Positions 17,206 through 26,365 of a stretch of 48,266 bases of DNA are shown here, piece after piece; the first letter of the stretch is position 1; each line of letters opens with the position of its first letter. Location: contig DYSW01000003.1 in assembly GCA_020726285.1 (NCBI GenBank), positions 94,990-143,255 on the forward strand. Reading direction: 5' to 3'. The notes under the pieces were generated by a model. That model saw only the letters and a list, made by a program, of their open reading frames with translations, had not been told where the DNA came from and searched no databases. The DNA comes from Melioribacter roseus. Its GTDB lineage: Bacteria > Bacteroidota > Ignavibacteria > Ignavibacteriales > Melioribacteraceae. A program made the translations under genes and the position numbers.

Positions 17206-19605
17206 TTAGTTTCCTCTTAATTCGGCTTTTAGTTCAGTTTTTACCTTTTCTATAGCCTGCCAAAATTCTTTGTCAACTTCTTCTTCGGTTAATGTTCTTT
17301 GTTCGTTGTAGTAATCTAATTGGAAAGCAAGACTTTTCATGTTTTTCCCAATCGCTTCACCTTCAAAAATATCAAATAACTTTATATTTTTCAATAGGTT
17401 CGAGCTACCTTTTTTAATTACTTTTTCTACTTCTTCAGATGTAACTGATTTTTCAATGATAAACGCCATATCTTTTTGTATTTTTGGAAATTTAAGTAGT
17501 GTCTTAAATTTTCGTTCTTCTGCTTCCATTTCCAAATTATTTATACTCGTTTCGAAAGCAAAAACATCTTGCTTTACATCAAAAAACTTGCAAATATCTG
17601 ATTTTACTTTACCACCTTTTCCAATTTCCTTTTGTTCAATTTTAAGTATAAATCCATATTCAAAATGATAATTTGCTTCCGTAAAATACTCAAATCTAAT
17701 TTTTTTATTTGGAATAATATTTTGTACGAGAGATTCTGCAATTCCTTTTAATGAATAAATATCAAATTTTTCTTTTGATTGGTACCATTCTCCGTTGGCT
17801 GAAAATCCTGTTATAGCAAATAATACGGAATCGATTTCTTGAAAATCTGTAAAATTCACAATTTCGGGTTTAATCTGATTGAAAACATGTCCAATTTCAT
17901 AAAGTTTTAGATTATTTTCCTTTACTTTTAGATTACGAGAAATTGTTTGCAACATTCCAGCAAAAAGTGTTGGTCGTGCGTGTGTCATTTCACTACTTTG
18001 CGGGTTCAATAAATTAATTGGATTTCCTAATTTTTCAGCCGTTTCCTTATTCAAAAGGGAATTGGTAATTATTTCGTTTAAATCTAATCCAACAAAAATA
18101 TCTCTAACTTTTTCGCGTAGTGAAGTTTGGTCAACTTTTTTATTTAATGTTACATTTATTCGAACAATTTCGGGAATATTTTCAAAACCATAAATTCTTG
18201 CAACTTCTTCAATTAAATCTATTTCACGCTCAATATCTGGGCGTGATAACGGAATTTTGATTTTTAGAAAATCGTTGTTATCAGATAGAAAGACAAAGCC
18301 AAGTTTCAGAAAAATATCTTTTATTGTATTTTTTTCAATTGAGTAACCAAGAATTTTATAAATTCTTGCAAACCGAACTTCAACAATTTTTTCTTCAATT
18401 GGATTTGGGTAAACATCTAAAAATCCATCTAAAATACTACCACCAGCAATTTGCTGAATAAGTTGAGCTGCTCTTTTTGCTGCCCAAATTGTTACTTCTG
18501 GATTTGTCTTTCTTTCAAATCTGTAAGAAGCGTCGGTAGAAATTCCTAATTGTTTGGCTGTTTTTCTTATTGAAGATTGATTAAAAAATGCAGATTCAAT
18601 TAAAATATTTTTTGTATTTGGTGTTACTTCGCTGTTTTCACCACCCATAATTCCAGCAATTGCAACCGGTTTTTCAGCATCATAAATCATCAAATTATTT
18701 GATTTCAGTTTGTGTGATTTTGAATCGAGTGTGATAAATGTTTCATTTTCTGAAGCATTTTTTATAATAATTGTTCTTTGCGAAAGATTATCCAAATCGA
18801 AAGCGTGTAGTGGCTGACCAATTTCGTACATTACATAATTTGTAACATCCACAATATTGTTAATTGAACGAAGTCCAATTGTTTTTAATCTATCTTTTAA
18901 CCATTTGGGAGATTCCTGAATTTTAACATCTTTCATCAAAATTGCAGAATATCTAGGGCAATCAGAAGAATTCTCAATTATAACTTTTGCAAAGTCAGTA
19001 ATATTCTTAGTAATTGGTTGATAATTAATTTCAGGTAATTTTATATTTTTGTTGAATAAAGCCGCAAGATCGCGGGCAACTCCAATATGACTTAAAGCAT
19101 CAGCTCGATTTGGTGTTATTGATATTTCGAAACTCACATCATCCAATTGTAAATGTGAAGCAATATTTTTTCCAATTTCTGCACTTTCATCGAAGATAAT
19201 AATTCCAGAATGATTTTCACTTAAACCCAATTCTGATTCTGAACAAAGCATTCCTTCAGAATTAACACCACGAATTTTAGCTTTTTTAATCTCGAAATTA
19301 CCATTTGGAACAATTGCACCAACTTTAGCGAATGCTACTTTTTGTCCCTTTGCAACATTTGAAGCTCCGCAAATTACATTAAAAATTGAATTTCCATCAC
19401 TTACAGAACAAATCGAAAGGTGATCAGAGTCTGGATGTTTTTCACTTGATTCTACAAATCCAACAACTATGTTGTTAAATTTAGATTTATAATCAATTAT
19501 TTCTTCAACTTCTAATCCACTTGCTGTAAGTTTTTCTTCAATTTTATTGATTGAAACATCAGATAAATCTATGTAATCATTTAGCCATTTTAATGAAATA
19601 AGCAC
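17206..19605 (-). CDS. pheT: Phenylalanyl-tRNA synthetase beta subunit
   Basis: With PheS it forms the alpha2beta2 enzyme that charges tRNA-Phe. The 799 residues include the tRNA-binding EMAP/OB domain (about 40-150, with HPDSDHLSIC and KGQKVAFAKVGA), the B3/B4 editing domain (with FEISITPNRADALSHIG), the B5 domain, a catalytic-like core and the C-terminal ferredoxin-fold anticodon domain (LKFPKIQKDMAFIIE). The start is GTG at 19605 behind GGAG with an 8-bp spacer; no ATG fits. It begins 13 bp after pheS, and its stop is immediately followed by the next gene's TTG. Confidence 0.97.
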   Translation of the reverse strand: MLISLKWLNDYIDLSDVSINKIEEKLTASGLEVEEIIDYKSKFNNIVVGFVESSEKHPDSDHLSICSVSDGNSIFNVICGASNVAKGQKVAFAKVGAIVPNGNFEIKKAKIRGVNSEGMLCSESELGLSENHSGIIIFDESAEIGKNIASHLQLDDVSFEISITPNRADALSHIGVARDLAALFNKNIKLPEINYQPITKNITDFAKVIIENSSDCPRYSAILMKDVKIQESPKWLKDRLKTIGLRSINNIVDVTNYVMYEIGQPLHAFDLDNLSQRTIIIKNASENETFITLDSKSHKLKSNNLMIYDAEKPVAIAGIMGGENSEVTPNTKNILIESAFFNQSSIRKTAKQLGISTDASYRFERKTNPEVTIWAAKRAAQLIQQIAGGSILDGFLDVYPNPIEEKIVEVRFARIYKILGYSIEKNTIKDIFLKLGFVFLSDNNDFLKIKIPLSRPDIEREIDLIEEVARIYGFENIPEIVRINVTLNKKVDQTSLREKVRDIFVGLDLNEIITNSLLNKETAEKLGNPINLLNPQSSEMTHARPTLFAGMLQTISRNLKVKENNLKLYEIGHVFNQIKPEIVNFTDFQEIDSVLFAITGFSANGEWYQSKEKFDIYSLKGIAESLVQNIIPNKKIRFEYFTEANYHFEYGFILKIEQKEIGKGGKVKSDICKFFDVKQDVFAFETSINNLEMEAEERKFKTLLKFPKIQKDMAFIIEKSVTSEEVEKVIKKGSSNLLKNIKLFDIFEGEAIGKNMKSLAFQLDYYNEQRTLTEEEVDKEFWQAIEKVKTELKAELRGN

Positions 19606-19618
19606 TTAAAAATCTCCG

Positions 19619-20608
19619 TTAAAACTGTTTCAAAAATCGTTTATCATTATCAAAAAAGATTCTAATATCATCTATTCCATATTTAAGCATCGTCATTCTT
19701 TCAATTCCTAAACCAAAAGCATAACCACTGTAATCTTCTGAATCAATTCCATTAAATTCCAAAACATTTGGATCAACCATTCCACAACCTAAAATTTCTA
19801 ACCATCTACCGGGTTTTCCTTTAGGTTGCCACCAAATATCAACTTCGGAACTAGGTTCTGTAAATGGGAAAAAACTTGGGCGGAAACGATATTTAACATT
19901 TTCGCCGAAATATTGCTTTGTAAAATAAATTAAAGTTCCAGTTAACTCAGCAAAAGTAACATCTTTATCTATAAATAAACCTTCAACTTGATGAAATAAA
20001 CAATAACTTTTTGCACTTATAGCTTCGTTTCTATATACTTTACCAGGGATTAATGCACGAATTGGCGGTTTAGTTGATTGCATTAATCTTGCTTGAACGG
20101 GAGAAGTGTGTGTGCGAAGTAGAAAAGTTTTATTAACAAAAAAAGTATCTTGCATATCTCTTGCAGGGTGATCTTCTGGAAAATTTAAGGCTTCAAAATT
20201 GTAATAATCTGATTCGAGTTCTGGTCCGTCATATATAGAAAAGCCTAATCCTTTAAAAATATCCTTAATTTCAAGTAAAGTTTGATTTAATATATGCTTT
20301 GTACCTAAATTTTCTATTTTGGGTGGAAGTGTTAAATCCAAATTAAATGAAGATTCTAAATTTTTGGATGAATAATGTCCAAAATGTTTTTCAAAAATTG
20401 CATTTAATTCATTCTTTGTTTGATTTAACAATTGCCCATATTTGGGCTTTTCATCTTTAGGAAGTTGTTTAAAATCGTCAAAAAGTTCTGCAATAAAACC
20501 TTTTCTGCTAAAATACTTATTTCGGATTTCTTCAAAAATATCTTTTTGAGTAGCAGTTTCAATTTCAGAATTAAAATTTTTTACTATTTGTTCAATTTTA
20601 TCAAGCAT
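19619..20608 (-). CDS. pheS: Phenylalanyl-tRNA synthetase alpha subunit
   Basis: The catalytic subunit of PheRS; 329 residues is normal. An N-terminal coiled coil (about 1-85) binds tRNA, followed by the class II core. Motif 2 is around RNEAISAKSYCLFHQVEGL, the phenylalanine pocket includes RPSFFPFTEPS, and motif 3 is AFGLGIERMTMLKYGI. There is no obvious ribosome site. The ATG is 21 bp downstream of a hairpin plus T run that ends or attenuates the rplT transcript. Confidence 0.97.
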   Translation of the reverse strand: MLDKIEQIVKNFNSEIETATQKDIFEEIRNKYFSRKGFIAELFDDFKQLPKDEKPKYGQLLNQTKNELNAIFEKHFGHYSSKNLESSFNLDLTLPPKIENLGTKHILNQTLLEIKDIFKGLGFSIYDGPELESDYYNFEALNFPEDHPARDMQDTFFVNKTFLLRTHTSPVQARLMQSTKPPIRALIPGKVYRNEAISAKSYCLFHQVEGLFIDKDVTFAELTGTLIYFTKQYFGENVKYRFRPSFFPFTEPSSEVDIWWQPKGKPGRWLEILGCGMVDPNVLEFNGIDSEDYSGYAFGLGIERMTMLKYGIDDIRIFFDNDKRFLKQF

Positions 20609-20628
20609 ATTTATATATCAAAAAGTTT

Positions 20629-20674
20629 AAAAAATACCCTCAAAAAATAGTGAAAAATGCTATCTCTGAGGGTA
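20629..20674 (-). terminator. Intrinsic terminator or attenuator between rplT and pheS
   Basis: On the minus strand, TACCCTC (20674-20668) pairs with GAGGGTA (20641-20635). A weaker inner ATAG/CTAT pairing forms within the loop, and TTTTTT follows immediately. It lies 6 bp after the rplT stop and only 21 bp before the pheS start, so it could end the ribosomal-protein operon or attenuate read-through into pheST. Confidence 0.85.
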
Positions 20675-20679
20675 ATAAA

Positions 20680-21027
20680 TTATTTAGAAACGAACTTTAC
20701 AATTTCTGTAAATGCGTCTGGATGATCGACTGCTAAAGCCGCAAGAGTTTTTCTGTTAACAGAAATTCCTGCTTTAAACATATCATTTATAAATTTTGAA
20801 TAACTTGTGCCGTTATTTCGTGCACTAGCATTAATGCGAGTTATCCATAATTTTCTGAATTCACGTTTTTTATTTTTTCTATGTGTGTAAGCATGTTGAA
20901 GACCTTTTTCAACTGTACCTTTTGCCACAGTGTACACGTTACCACGTGCACCCCAATTGCCTTTAGCTTCATTAAGGACTTTTTTTCTTTTTTCACGTGA
21001 AGCTACGTGATTGTTAGTTCTAGGCAT
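20680..21027 (-). CDS. rplT: 50S ribosomal protein L20
   Basis: A 115-residue 23S rRNA-binding protein needed early in large-subunit assembly. It has the basic long N-terminal helix and the conserved KLWITRINASARNNGTSYSK segment, near the usual length of 115-120. It starts behind AGGAG, 8 bp after rpmI. In other bacteria L20 represses its own operon by binding mRNA; no clear operator was recognised here. Confidence 0.98.
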   Translation of the reverse strand: MPRTNNHVASREKRKKVLNEAKGNWGARGNVYTVAKGTVEKGLQHAYTHRKNKKREFRKLWITRINASARNNGTSYSKFINDMFKAGISVNRKTLAALAVDHPDAFTEIVKFVSK

Positions 21028-21035
21028 TTTTTCTC

Positions 21036-21230
21036 CTAATTTTGAATCATAATTTTAACTCTTTTCGAATCTGCAGCGGAAACTAATGTAGCTTGTCTTA
21101 AGTTTCTCTTCCTTTTGGTAGATTTTTTGGTAAGAATGTGTGATTTGAACGCTTTATTACGTTTAATCTTTCCAGTACCAGTTGATCTAAAGGTTTTTGC
21201 TGCACCACGATTGCTTTTCATTTTGGGCAT
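21036..21230 (-). CDS. rpmI: 50S ribosomal protein L35
   Basis: A 64-residue, very basic ribosomal protein. [20 protein letters not shown] and the [10 protein letters not shown] segment are characteristic. An AAGGTG site precedes the ATG. It lies between infC and rplT, the standard order. Confidence 0.97.
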   Translation of the reverse strand: MPKMKSNRGAAKTFRSTGTGKIKRNKAFKSHILTKKSTKRKRNLRQATLVSAADSKRVKIMIQN

Positions 21231-21247
21231 AACTTTACACCTTTTGT

Positions 21248-21775
21248 TTATTTTTTCTTTTTATTCTTTCCTGGTATCACGATAGCATACATCGTTTTAC
21301 CTTCTGATTTAATCTCTTGTTCAACTTGTGCAATATCAACAAGTTTTTCTAAAAATTTCTCAAGTAGTCTTTGTCCAATTTCTTTATAAGCCAATTCTCT
21401 TCCTTTAAAAATAATAGTAATTTTAACTTTATTTCCTTCATCAAGAAAGCCAATTGTATGTCGAAGTTTAAATTCAAAATCGTGTGTGTCGGTATTTGGG
21501 TGAAGTCTAATTTCTTTTAATACAGAAACGACTTGATTTTTCTTTTGAACTTTTTCTTTTTTCTGTAATTCGTAAACAAGTTTACCATAATCAATAATTT
21601 TACAAACAGGAGGTACAGCATTTGGAGCGATTTCTACTAAATCGAGTTCCAATTCTTTAGCCCTTTCCAAAGCTTTTCTAGTTGGTGATAATCCAACTTG
21701 TTCTCCATTTTCATTAATTAAACGAATTTCTTTTACATCTATTTCGTAATTTATACGGTAAGTTATTTTAGCGAT
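21248..21775 (-). CDS. infC: Translation initiation factor IF-3, non-canonical AUC start
   Basis: IF-3 binds the 30S subunit, prevents 70S assembly and checks the initiator tRNA-start codon pair. The C-domain is obvious ([27 protein letters not shown]). The first ATG/GTG/TTG in frame (TTG at 21670) would delete the conserved N-domain. The frame stays open upstream, encoding [20 protein letters not shown] and GEQVGLSP, which match the IF-3 N-terminus. The only sensible start is ATC at 21775-21773, four bases after GGAGG, giving 175 residues (family norm about 170-180). AUU, AUC or AUA starts are known for infC and underlie its autoregulation. The gene starts 18 bp after the thrS stop. Confidence 0.95.
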   Translation of the reverse strand: MAKITYRINYEIDVKEIRLINENGEQVGLSPTRKALERAKELELDLVEIAPNAVPPVCKIIDYGKLVYELQKKEKVQKKNQVVSVLKEIRLHPNTDTHDFEFKLRHTIGFLDEGNKVKITIIFKGRELAYKEIGQRLLEKFLEKLVDIAQVEQEIKSEGKTMYAIVIPGKNKKKK

Positions 21776-21778
21776 ACT

Positions 21779-21784
21779 ACCTCC
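21779..21784 (-). promoter_or_regulatory. Ribosome binding site deciding the infC AUC start
   Basis: GGAGGT on the minus strand is the strongest Shine-Dalgarno sequence in the gap after thrS. Its core ends four bases before the ATC codon at 21775 and is in the right place for no other usable start codon, so it fixes the infC start. Confidence 0.8.
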
Positions 21785-21793
21785 ATCTTGTTG

Positions 21794-23731
21794 TTAAATT
21801 TTATGTTTAATTTCTTGTGAAATTTTAGTAATAAACTCATCTAAAGGTTCTTTGCCTAAGTCTCCGACTTTATGTTTTCTTACAGAAACAACATTTTCAT
21901 TCATTTCTTTTTCACCAACTACTAACATGTAGGGAACTTTTTGTGTTTCCCAATCTCGGATTTTGTAACCAACTTTTTCACTTCGTGTATCTAGTTCTAC
22001 TTTTATTTTGTTTTTCTTTAATTCATTATAAACATTTTCTGCATATTCTGAAAATTTTTCAGAAATAGGAATTACAATAGTTTGTATTGGTGCCAGCCAA
22101 GTTGGAAAATCGCCAGCAAAATGTTCAATAAGTATTCCTATAAATCTTTCTAGAGACCCGAAAGGTGCTCTGTGAATTACAACTGGTCTATGTTTTTGTC
22201 CATCACTTCCGATGTATTCCAAATCAAATCTTTCAGGCATAACATAATCTATTTGTACTGTACCTAATTGCCATCTTCTTCCTAAAACATCTTTTACCAT
22301 AAAATCAATTTTTGGTCCATAAAATGCCGCTTCTCCCAACTCTACTTTATACTGAAGTTGCATTTCATCAGCAGCTTCTTGAATTTCGCGTTGTGCTCTT
22401 TCCCAAAGACGAATATCCCCGCCATATTTTTCTTCGTTATTGTCTCTAAAAGAGAGTTGAGTTGTAAAGTTTTCGAATCCGAAAGTACTGAAAACTACCT
22501 TAATAAGTTCGATTACTTTAATAACTTCATCTTTAAGTTGATCTTCGCGAACAAAAAGGTGTGAATCATCTTGTGTAAAACCGCGAACCCGTGTAATTCC
22601 ATTTAATTCACCAGATTGCTCGTATCTATAAACAGTTCCATATTCAGCATAACGAATTGGTAAATCACGATAACTTCTCGGTTTTGAAGCGTAAATCTGA
22701 AAATGATGCGGACAATTCATAGGTTTTAATAAATATTCTTCGTCAGTATCTTGGAATTTTATTGGTGGAAATTGTGAATCTTTATAATAAGGATAATGTC
22801 CGCTCGTTTTGTAAAGTTCAATATTTCCGATATGTGGAGTGATTACTGGCTGATAACCGCGTTTTAGTTGCTCTTCGCGTAAAAAATCAACCAAAGTTTC
22901 TCTAATTGTCGCTCCTTTTGGCAGCCAAACTGGCAAACCTTGTCCAATTTTTGGAGAAATCATAAATAATTCTAAATCTTTGCCTAATTTTCTGTGATCG
23001 CGTTTTTTTGCTTCTTCGAGCATGAAAAGATGATCATCAAGCATTTGCTTTTTTGGGAATGAAATTCCGTAAATTCTTTGTAATCTGTCTCGCTTTTCAT
23101 CGCCACGCCAATATGAGCCAGAAATCGAAATTAGTTTAATGTACTTAATTCTATCGGTAGAAGGAACGTGCGGACCAGTACATAAGTCAGTAAAATCTCC
23201 TTCGTGATAAAGACTTATAACCTCGTTGGTTTCATCTAATTCGCTGATTAACTCCAACTTGTATTTATCATCAATTTTTGTAAAAAATTCTAATGCTTCA
23301 ACTTTTGATAGTTCTTCACGCTGGAAAAAACTCTCATTAGTTGCTAATTCAAGCATTCGATTTTCAATTTTTTCAAGAATTGTTTCAGTTATTTGAGAAT
23401 TAATGTCAATATCATAATAAAACCCCGAATCGATTGCAGGACCAACTCCGAATTTGGCTTCTGGGAAAATTGATTTTACTGCGTGTGCCATTAAATGCGA
23501 AGTTGAATGCCAATAAGTTTTCTTTCCTTCATCGTCATTAAAAGTAAGAATTTGAATATCGGAATCTTGTGTAATTGGGGAATTTAGGTCTTTGATTTTT
23601 CCATTAACTTTAGCAACAAGTGCTTCTTTTGCAAGCCTTTCTGAAATATCTTTTGCAATTTGAAATGAAGTAACATTTATTGGATATTCGCGAACGCTGT
23701 TATTTGGTAGAGTGATTTTAATTGTATTCAT
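21794..23731 (-). CDS. thrS: Threonyl-tRNA synthetase
   Basis: Charges tRNA-Thr. The 645 residues comprise a TGS domain (1 to about 63), the editing domain with HSTSH (His75, His79), a class II catalytic core and a C-terminal anticodon-binding domain. The core has the zinc ligand Cys in KPMNCPHH, motif 2 in YRYEQSGELNGITRVRGFT, and motif 3 in HRAPFGSLERFIGIL. The anticodon domain starts near LAPIQTIVIPI. It is the first protein gene of thrS-infC-rpmI-rplT. Two tRNA genes lie 43 bp and more upstream on the same strand. No ribosome site is evident. Confidence 0.97.
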   Translation of the reverse strand: MNTIKITLPNNSVREYPINVTSFQIAKDISERLAKEALVAKVNGKIKDLNSPITQDSDIQILTFNDDEGKKTYWHSTSHLMAHAVKSIFPEAKFGVGPAIDSGFYYDIDINSQITETILEKIENRMLELATNESFFQREELSKVEALEFFTKIDDKYKLELISELDETNEVISLYHEGDFTDLCTGPHVPSTDRIKYIKLISISGSYWRGDEKRDRLQRIYGISFPKKQMLDDHLFMLEEAKKRDHRKLGKDLELFMISPKIGQGLPVWLPKGATIRETLVDFLREEQLKRGYQPVITPHIGNIELYKTSGHYPYYKDSQFPPIKFQDTDEEYLLKPMNCPHHFQIYASKPRSYRDLPIRYAEYGTVYRYEQSGELNGITRVRGFTQDDSHLFVREDQLKDEVIKVIELIKVVFSTFGFENFTTQLSFRDNNEEKYGGDIRLWERAQREIQEAADEMQLQYKVELGEAAFYGPKIDFMVKDVLGRRWQLGTVQIDYVMPERFDLEYIGSDGQKHRPVVIHRAPFGSLERFIGILIEHFAGDFPTWLAPIQTIVIPISEKFSEYAENVYNELKKNKIKVELDTRSEKVGYKIRDWETQKVPYMLVVGEKEMNENVVSVRKHKVGDLGKEPLDEFITKISQEIKHKI

Positions 23732-23773
23732 ATTATTATAGTTTCATAAGAAAAATTTGGATTTTTCGTAAAT

Positions 23774-23850
23774 TGGTGGGTTCTATAGGAGTCGAACCTA
23801 TGACCTTCTGCACGTCAAGCAGACACTCTAACCAACTGAGCTAAGAACCC
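23774..23850 (-). tRNA. tRNA-Val(GAC)
   Basis: A complete cloverleaf of 77 nt. The acceptor GGGTTCT pairs with AGAACCC, the D arm is GCTC..GAGT, the anticodon stem TCTGC/GCAGA encloses TTGACGT (anticodon GAC), and the T arm is CATAGGTTCGACTCCTATAG. A discriminator A and the CCA end are encoded. Confidence 0.95.
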
Positions 23851-23878
23851 TAAGTTTGTAACTTTTGTAAAATATTTG

Positions 23879-23964
23879 TACCGAGAATCGGGCTCGAACC
23901 GATACGGGAGTGTCCTCCCACAGGATTTTAAGTCCTGTGCGTCTACCTATTCCGCCACCCCGGC
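23879..23964 (-). tRNA. tRNA-Leu(TAA)
   Basis: A class II tRNA of 86 nt. The anticodon stem CAGGA/TCCTG encloses CTTAAAA (anticodon TAA), and a long variable arm GGGAG-GACA-CTCCC and the T loop GGTTCGAGCC are present. The acceptor stem GCCGGGG pairs with TCTCGGT with several G-U pairs, and CCA is not encoded, unlike the two other tRNAs in the window. Confidence 0.94.
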
Positions 23965-24029
23965 ACTAAAAATAAAACAAAAAACAAGGCTCAAAAAATA
24001 ATAAAATTTTCTAATAAAGCAATAAATGG

Positions 24030-24566
24030 TTATTTTTTTTCTTGAGCAAGTATGGTATTATAAAAATCATCTTGAATATTTAATGCCTCTTTACTAAAGA
24101 AAAACCGATATTCAACCGAACCATCAACATCAAAAAACACTTTATCAGACATTAACATTTCTTCAAAAAATATTTCTGTAACTTCAAAAAAGATTGTTTC
24201 TGATACTCCACGAACACCTTCATTTTTAAATGTAGATTTCATAGTTATATCAAATTCTTCTTTATAATTACCTAAATCTATTGCTACTTTTTTTATTCGT
24301 GGAAAAGTGTAGCCTTCAAACTTAAGTGAAATAATAAATTTTTTCCCTAGTTCTGTTTTTTCAAAATTATATTGAACATATTGTGAATATGGAACATCTT
24401 CAGTGGGATTTTGGAATCTAAACCACTCAGTGGTTATGGTATAGTATTCAGAATTAATTTTATTATAAATTATATTCTTATTTATTCCTTGCGAACAACT
24501 GACTAATAAAGTGGCAATTATTGCAAAGATAAAATGAAAATTATTTATTCTTTTTAAAATCTTCAT
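24030..24566 (-). CDS. Small lipoprotein of unknown function
   Basis: A 178-residue protein with a signal peptide whose lipobox is LLVSC (Cys24), so probably anchored in the envelope. The mature part is mostly beta-strand with alternating hydrophobic residues, without cysteines or recognisable catalytic motifs, and resembles no family I can name. It lies alone between the antiporter operon and the tRNA genes. The 122 bp upstream are very AT-rich, with no promoter I can point to. Confidence 0.6.
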   Translation of the reverse strand: MKILKRINNFHFIFAIIATLLVSCSQGINKNIIYNKINSEYYTITTEWFRFQNPTEDVPYSQYVQYNFEKTELGKKFIISLKFEGYTFPRIKKVAIDLGNYKEEFDITMKSTFKNEGVRGVSETIFFEVTEIFFEEMLMSDKVFFDVDGSVEYRFFFSKEALNIQDDFYNTILAQEKK

Positions 24567-24688
24567 TGATATTTGGTTTTTTGGCTTGTGAGAAAAATTA
24601 ATAAAATATTTTTAATTGTAAAATTTAATTAATATTTATTGAAATGAAAGTAAAGTATTTTTTTATGCTTTTTTTTAACAATTCTAAA

Positions 24689-26365
24689 TTAACTATTACT
24701 TATCATTTTTAAGATTTCGGCTTGAGTTTTAGCAGAAATCATTTTTTTAGAAAATTCAATATTTTCAAAAGTTTTTGCAATTTTAGAAAGAAGTTCCAAT
24801 TGAATTTCATTTTTATTTGATGGAGTAAGTAATAGAATAATAATTCTACTTAAATTGTTATCATTTGCTTCAAAATCAATTCCATTTTTTGTAATTGCAA
24901 GTGCTATAAACGGTTCTTTTATTTCAATTTTTGCATGCGGTAATGCAAGAAAATTGGCAATCCCAGTCGGGAATAAATCTTCACGTTTCATTACTTGAGA
25001 GAATATAAAATCTTTATCGAGATTTAGTTCTTTTGCAGCGACTGAAGCTAATTCAAAAATAACTTCTTCCTTTGTTGTTGCTTTTGAAAAAAGTATGAAT
25101 TTTTCTTTTATCAAATTATCAAATTTTGATTTGTCTTTCTCTTTTAAGAAGAATTTCATAAATGGTGCACTTGTAATTGAAGTAACCAAAGCCATAATTA
25201 CTAAAGCCACGAAAACCTCTTCATTAATAATTCTAACTTGTAAGGCTAAAATGCTTAGAATTATTCCCATTTCACCTCGAGCACTCATTCCAAATCCAAT
25301 TGCTAAAGCTTCATTCTTCTTTAATCCGCTTAAATATGAACCAATACCTGCTCCAAATACCTTTACGAAATATCCTAAAAATATGATTATCAAAATAATT
25401 GGAAGATTAAAACTTGCTATAAAATTAATTTTTAATCCAATCGAAACGGCGAAAATTGGACCAAATATATTTGAAACAAATTGATGAACTATATCGTGAG
25501 TTTGTTCTTTTAAGTGAACAGAATCCCCAATTGCAATTCCAATAATAAAAGCTCCGAAAATTGCATGAATTCCAATAAATTCTGTGAAAGCTGAGCTGAA
25601 TAATCCTAAAATTAGAATGAAATTTAATATTCCACCAGGATATGATACTTTTGTTTGTAAAAAGGGAATTATGTAATTGAATAATTTTTTGCCTATTGTT
25701 AGTGAAAATCCAATAAAAAGTAAGGTTAATGTTATTGTTGTTGAAAATGGGACTGAACTTGAAGTATTTGCAATTGAACCCAACAATAGTGAAAAAATTA
25801 ACCAAGCAGCCAAATCATTCAACATTGCTGATGAAATAATAATAAATCCGACTTGTGATTTGAAGATTTTCAAATCCATCAAAATTTTTGCAATTACAGG
25901 TAATGCTGAGATTGAAAGTGCTGCTCCCATAAATAAAGCAAAAGTTAGATTTGAATTAGAGACAACAATACCAAAGAGATTTGGAAAGTAATAAGAAATT
26001 AAAAATCCAATTAAAAACGGAATTACTAGGCTAAAAAAACTTGTATAAATTGCTTTTTTCCCATGACTTAGCACAACAGCTAAATCAACCTCCAAACCAG
26101 AAATTAGAAGTAAAAGGACAACAGATAAAGTAATAATTCCGTTTAATGCAATATTTACTTCTTCACTATGATTAAAAATGTAGTTGTAAGAATCTGGGAA
26201 AATAGCACCAAAAATTGTTGGACCTAGAATAATTCCAGCAATAATTTCACCAATAATTGCGGGTTGCTTTATTAAGTTGAATAATTCCCCAAATACTTTA
26301 GCGAACAACAACATTATAGCAATGCTGAATAAAAAGACAGTAATATGTTCGGATGAAAAGTGCAT
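24689..26365 (-). CDS. CPA2-type cation/proton antiporter with C-terminal PTS EIIA domain
   Basis: Residues 1 to about 405 are a 12-13 segment antiporter of the KefB/NapA (CPA2) family. ISGLEVDL (88-95), a MLNDLAAW motif with Asp184 in the ion-binding region, and GMSARGEMGIIL (359-370) are characteristic. Residues from about 418 to 558 form a PTS EIIA domain of the fructose/Ntr type, with the phosphorylatable His477 in ALPHAKI. No TrkA-N (NAD-binding) domain is present, so EIIA probably replaces it as the regulatory module. The gene shares one base (TAATG) with the upstream universal stress protein gene. It probably exchanges Na+ or K+ for H+, gated by phosphorylation state; that control is inference. 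Confidence 0.85.
   Translation of the reverse strand: MHFSSEHITVFLFSIAIMLLFAKVFGELFNLIKQPAIIGEIIAGIILGPTIFGAIFPDSYNYIFNHSEEVNIALNGIITLSVVLLLLISGLEVDLAVVLSHGKKAIYTSFFSLVIPFLIGFLISYYFPNLFGIVVSNSNLTFALFMGAALSISALPVIAKILMDLKIFKSQVGFIIISSAMLNDLAAWLIFSLLLGSIANTSSSVPFSTTITLTLLFIGFSLTIGKKLFNYIIPFLQTKVSYPGGILNFILILGLFSSAFTEFIGIHAIFGAFIIGIAIGDSVHLKEQTHDIVHQFVSNIFGPIFAVSIGLKINFIASFNLPIILIIIFLGYFVKVFGAGIGSYLSGLKKNEALAIGFGMSARGEMGIILSILALQVRIINEEVFVALVIMALVTSITSAPFMKFFLKEKDKSKFDNLIKEKFILFSKATTKEEVIFELASVAAKELNLDKDFIFSQVMKREDLFPTGIANFLALPHAKIEIKEPFIALAITKNGIDFEANDNNLSRIIILLLTPSNKNEIQLELLSKIAKTFENIEFSKKMISAKTQAEILKMISNS

Noticed and set aside
25095-25991. Open frames opposite the antiporter gene
   Set aside because: Antisense to hydrophobic coding sequence, without ribosome sites or family resemblance.
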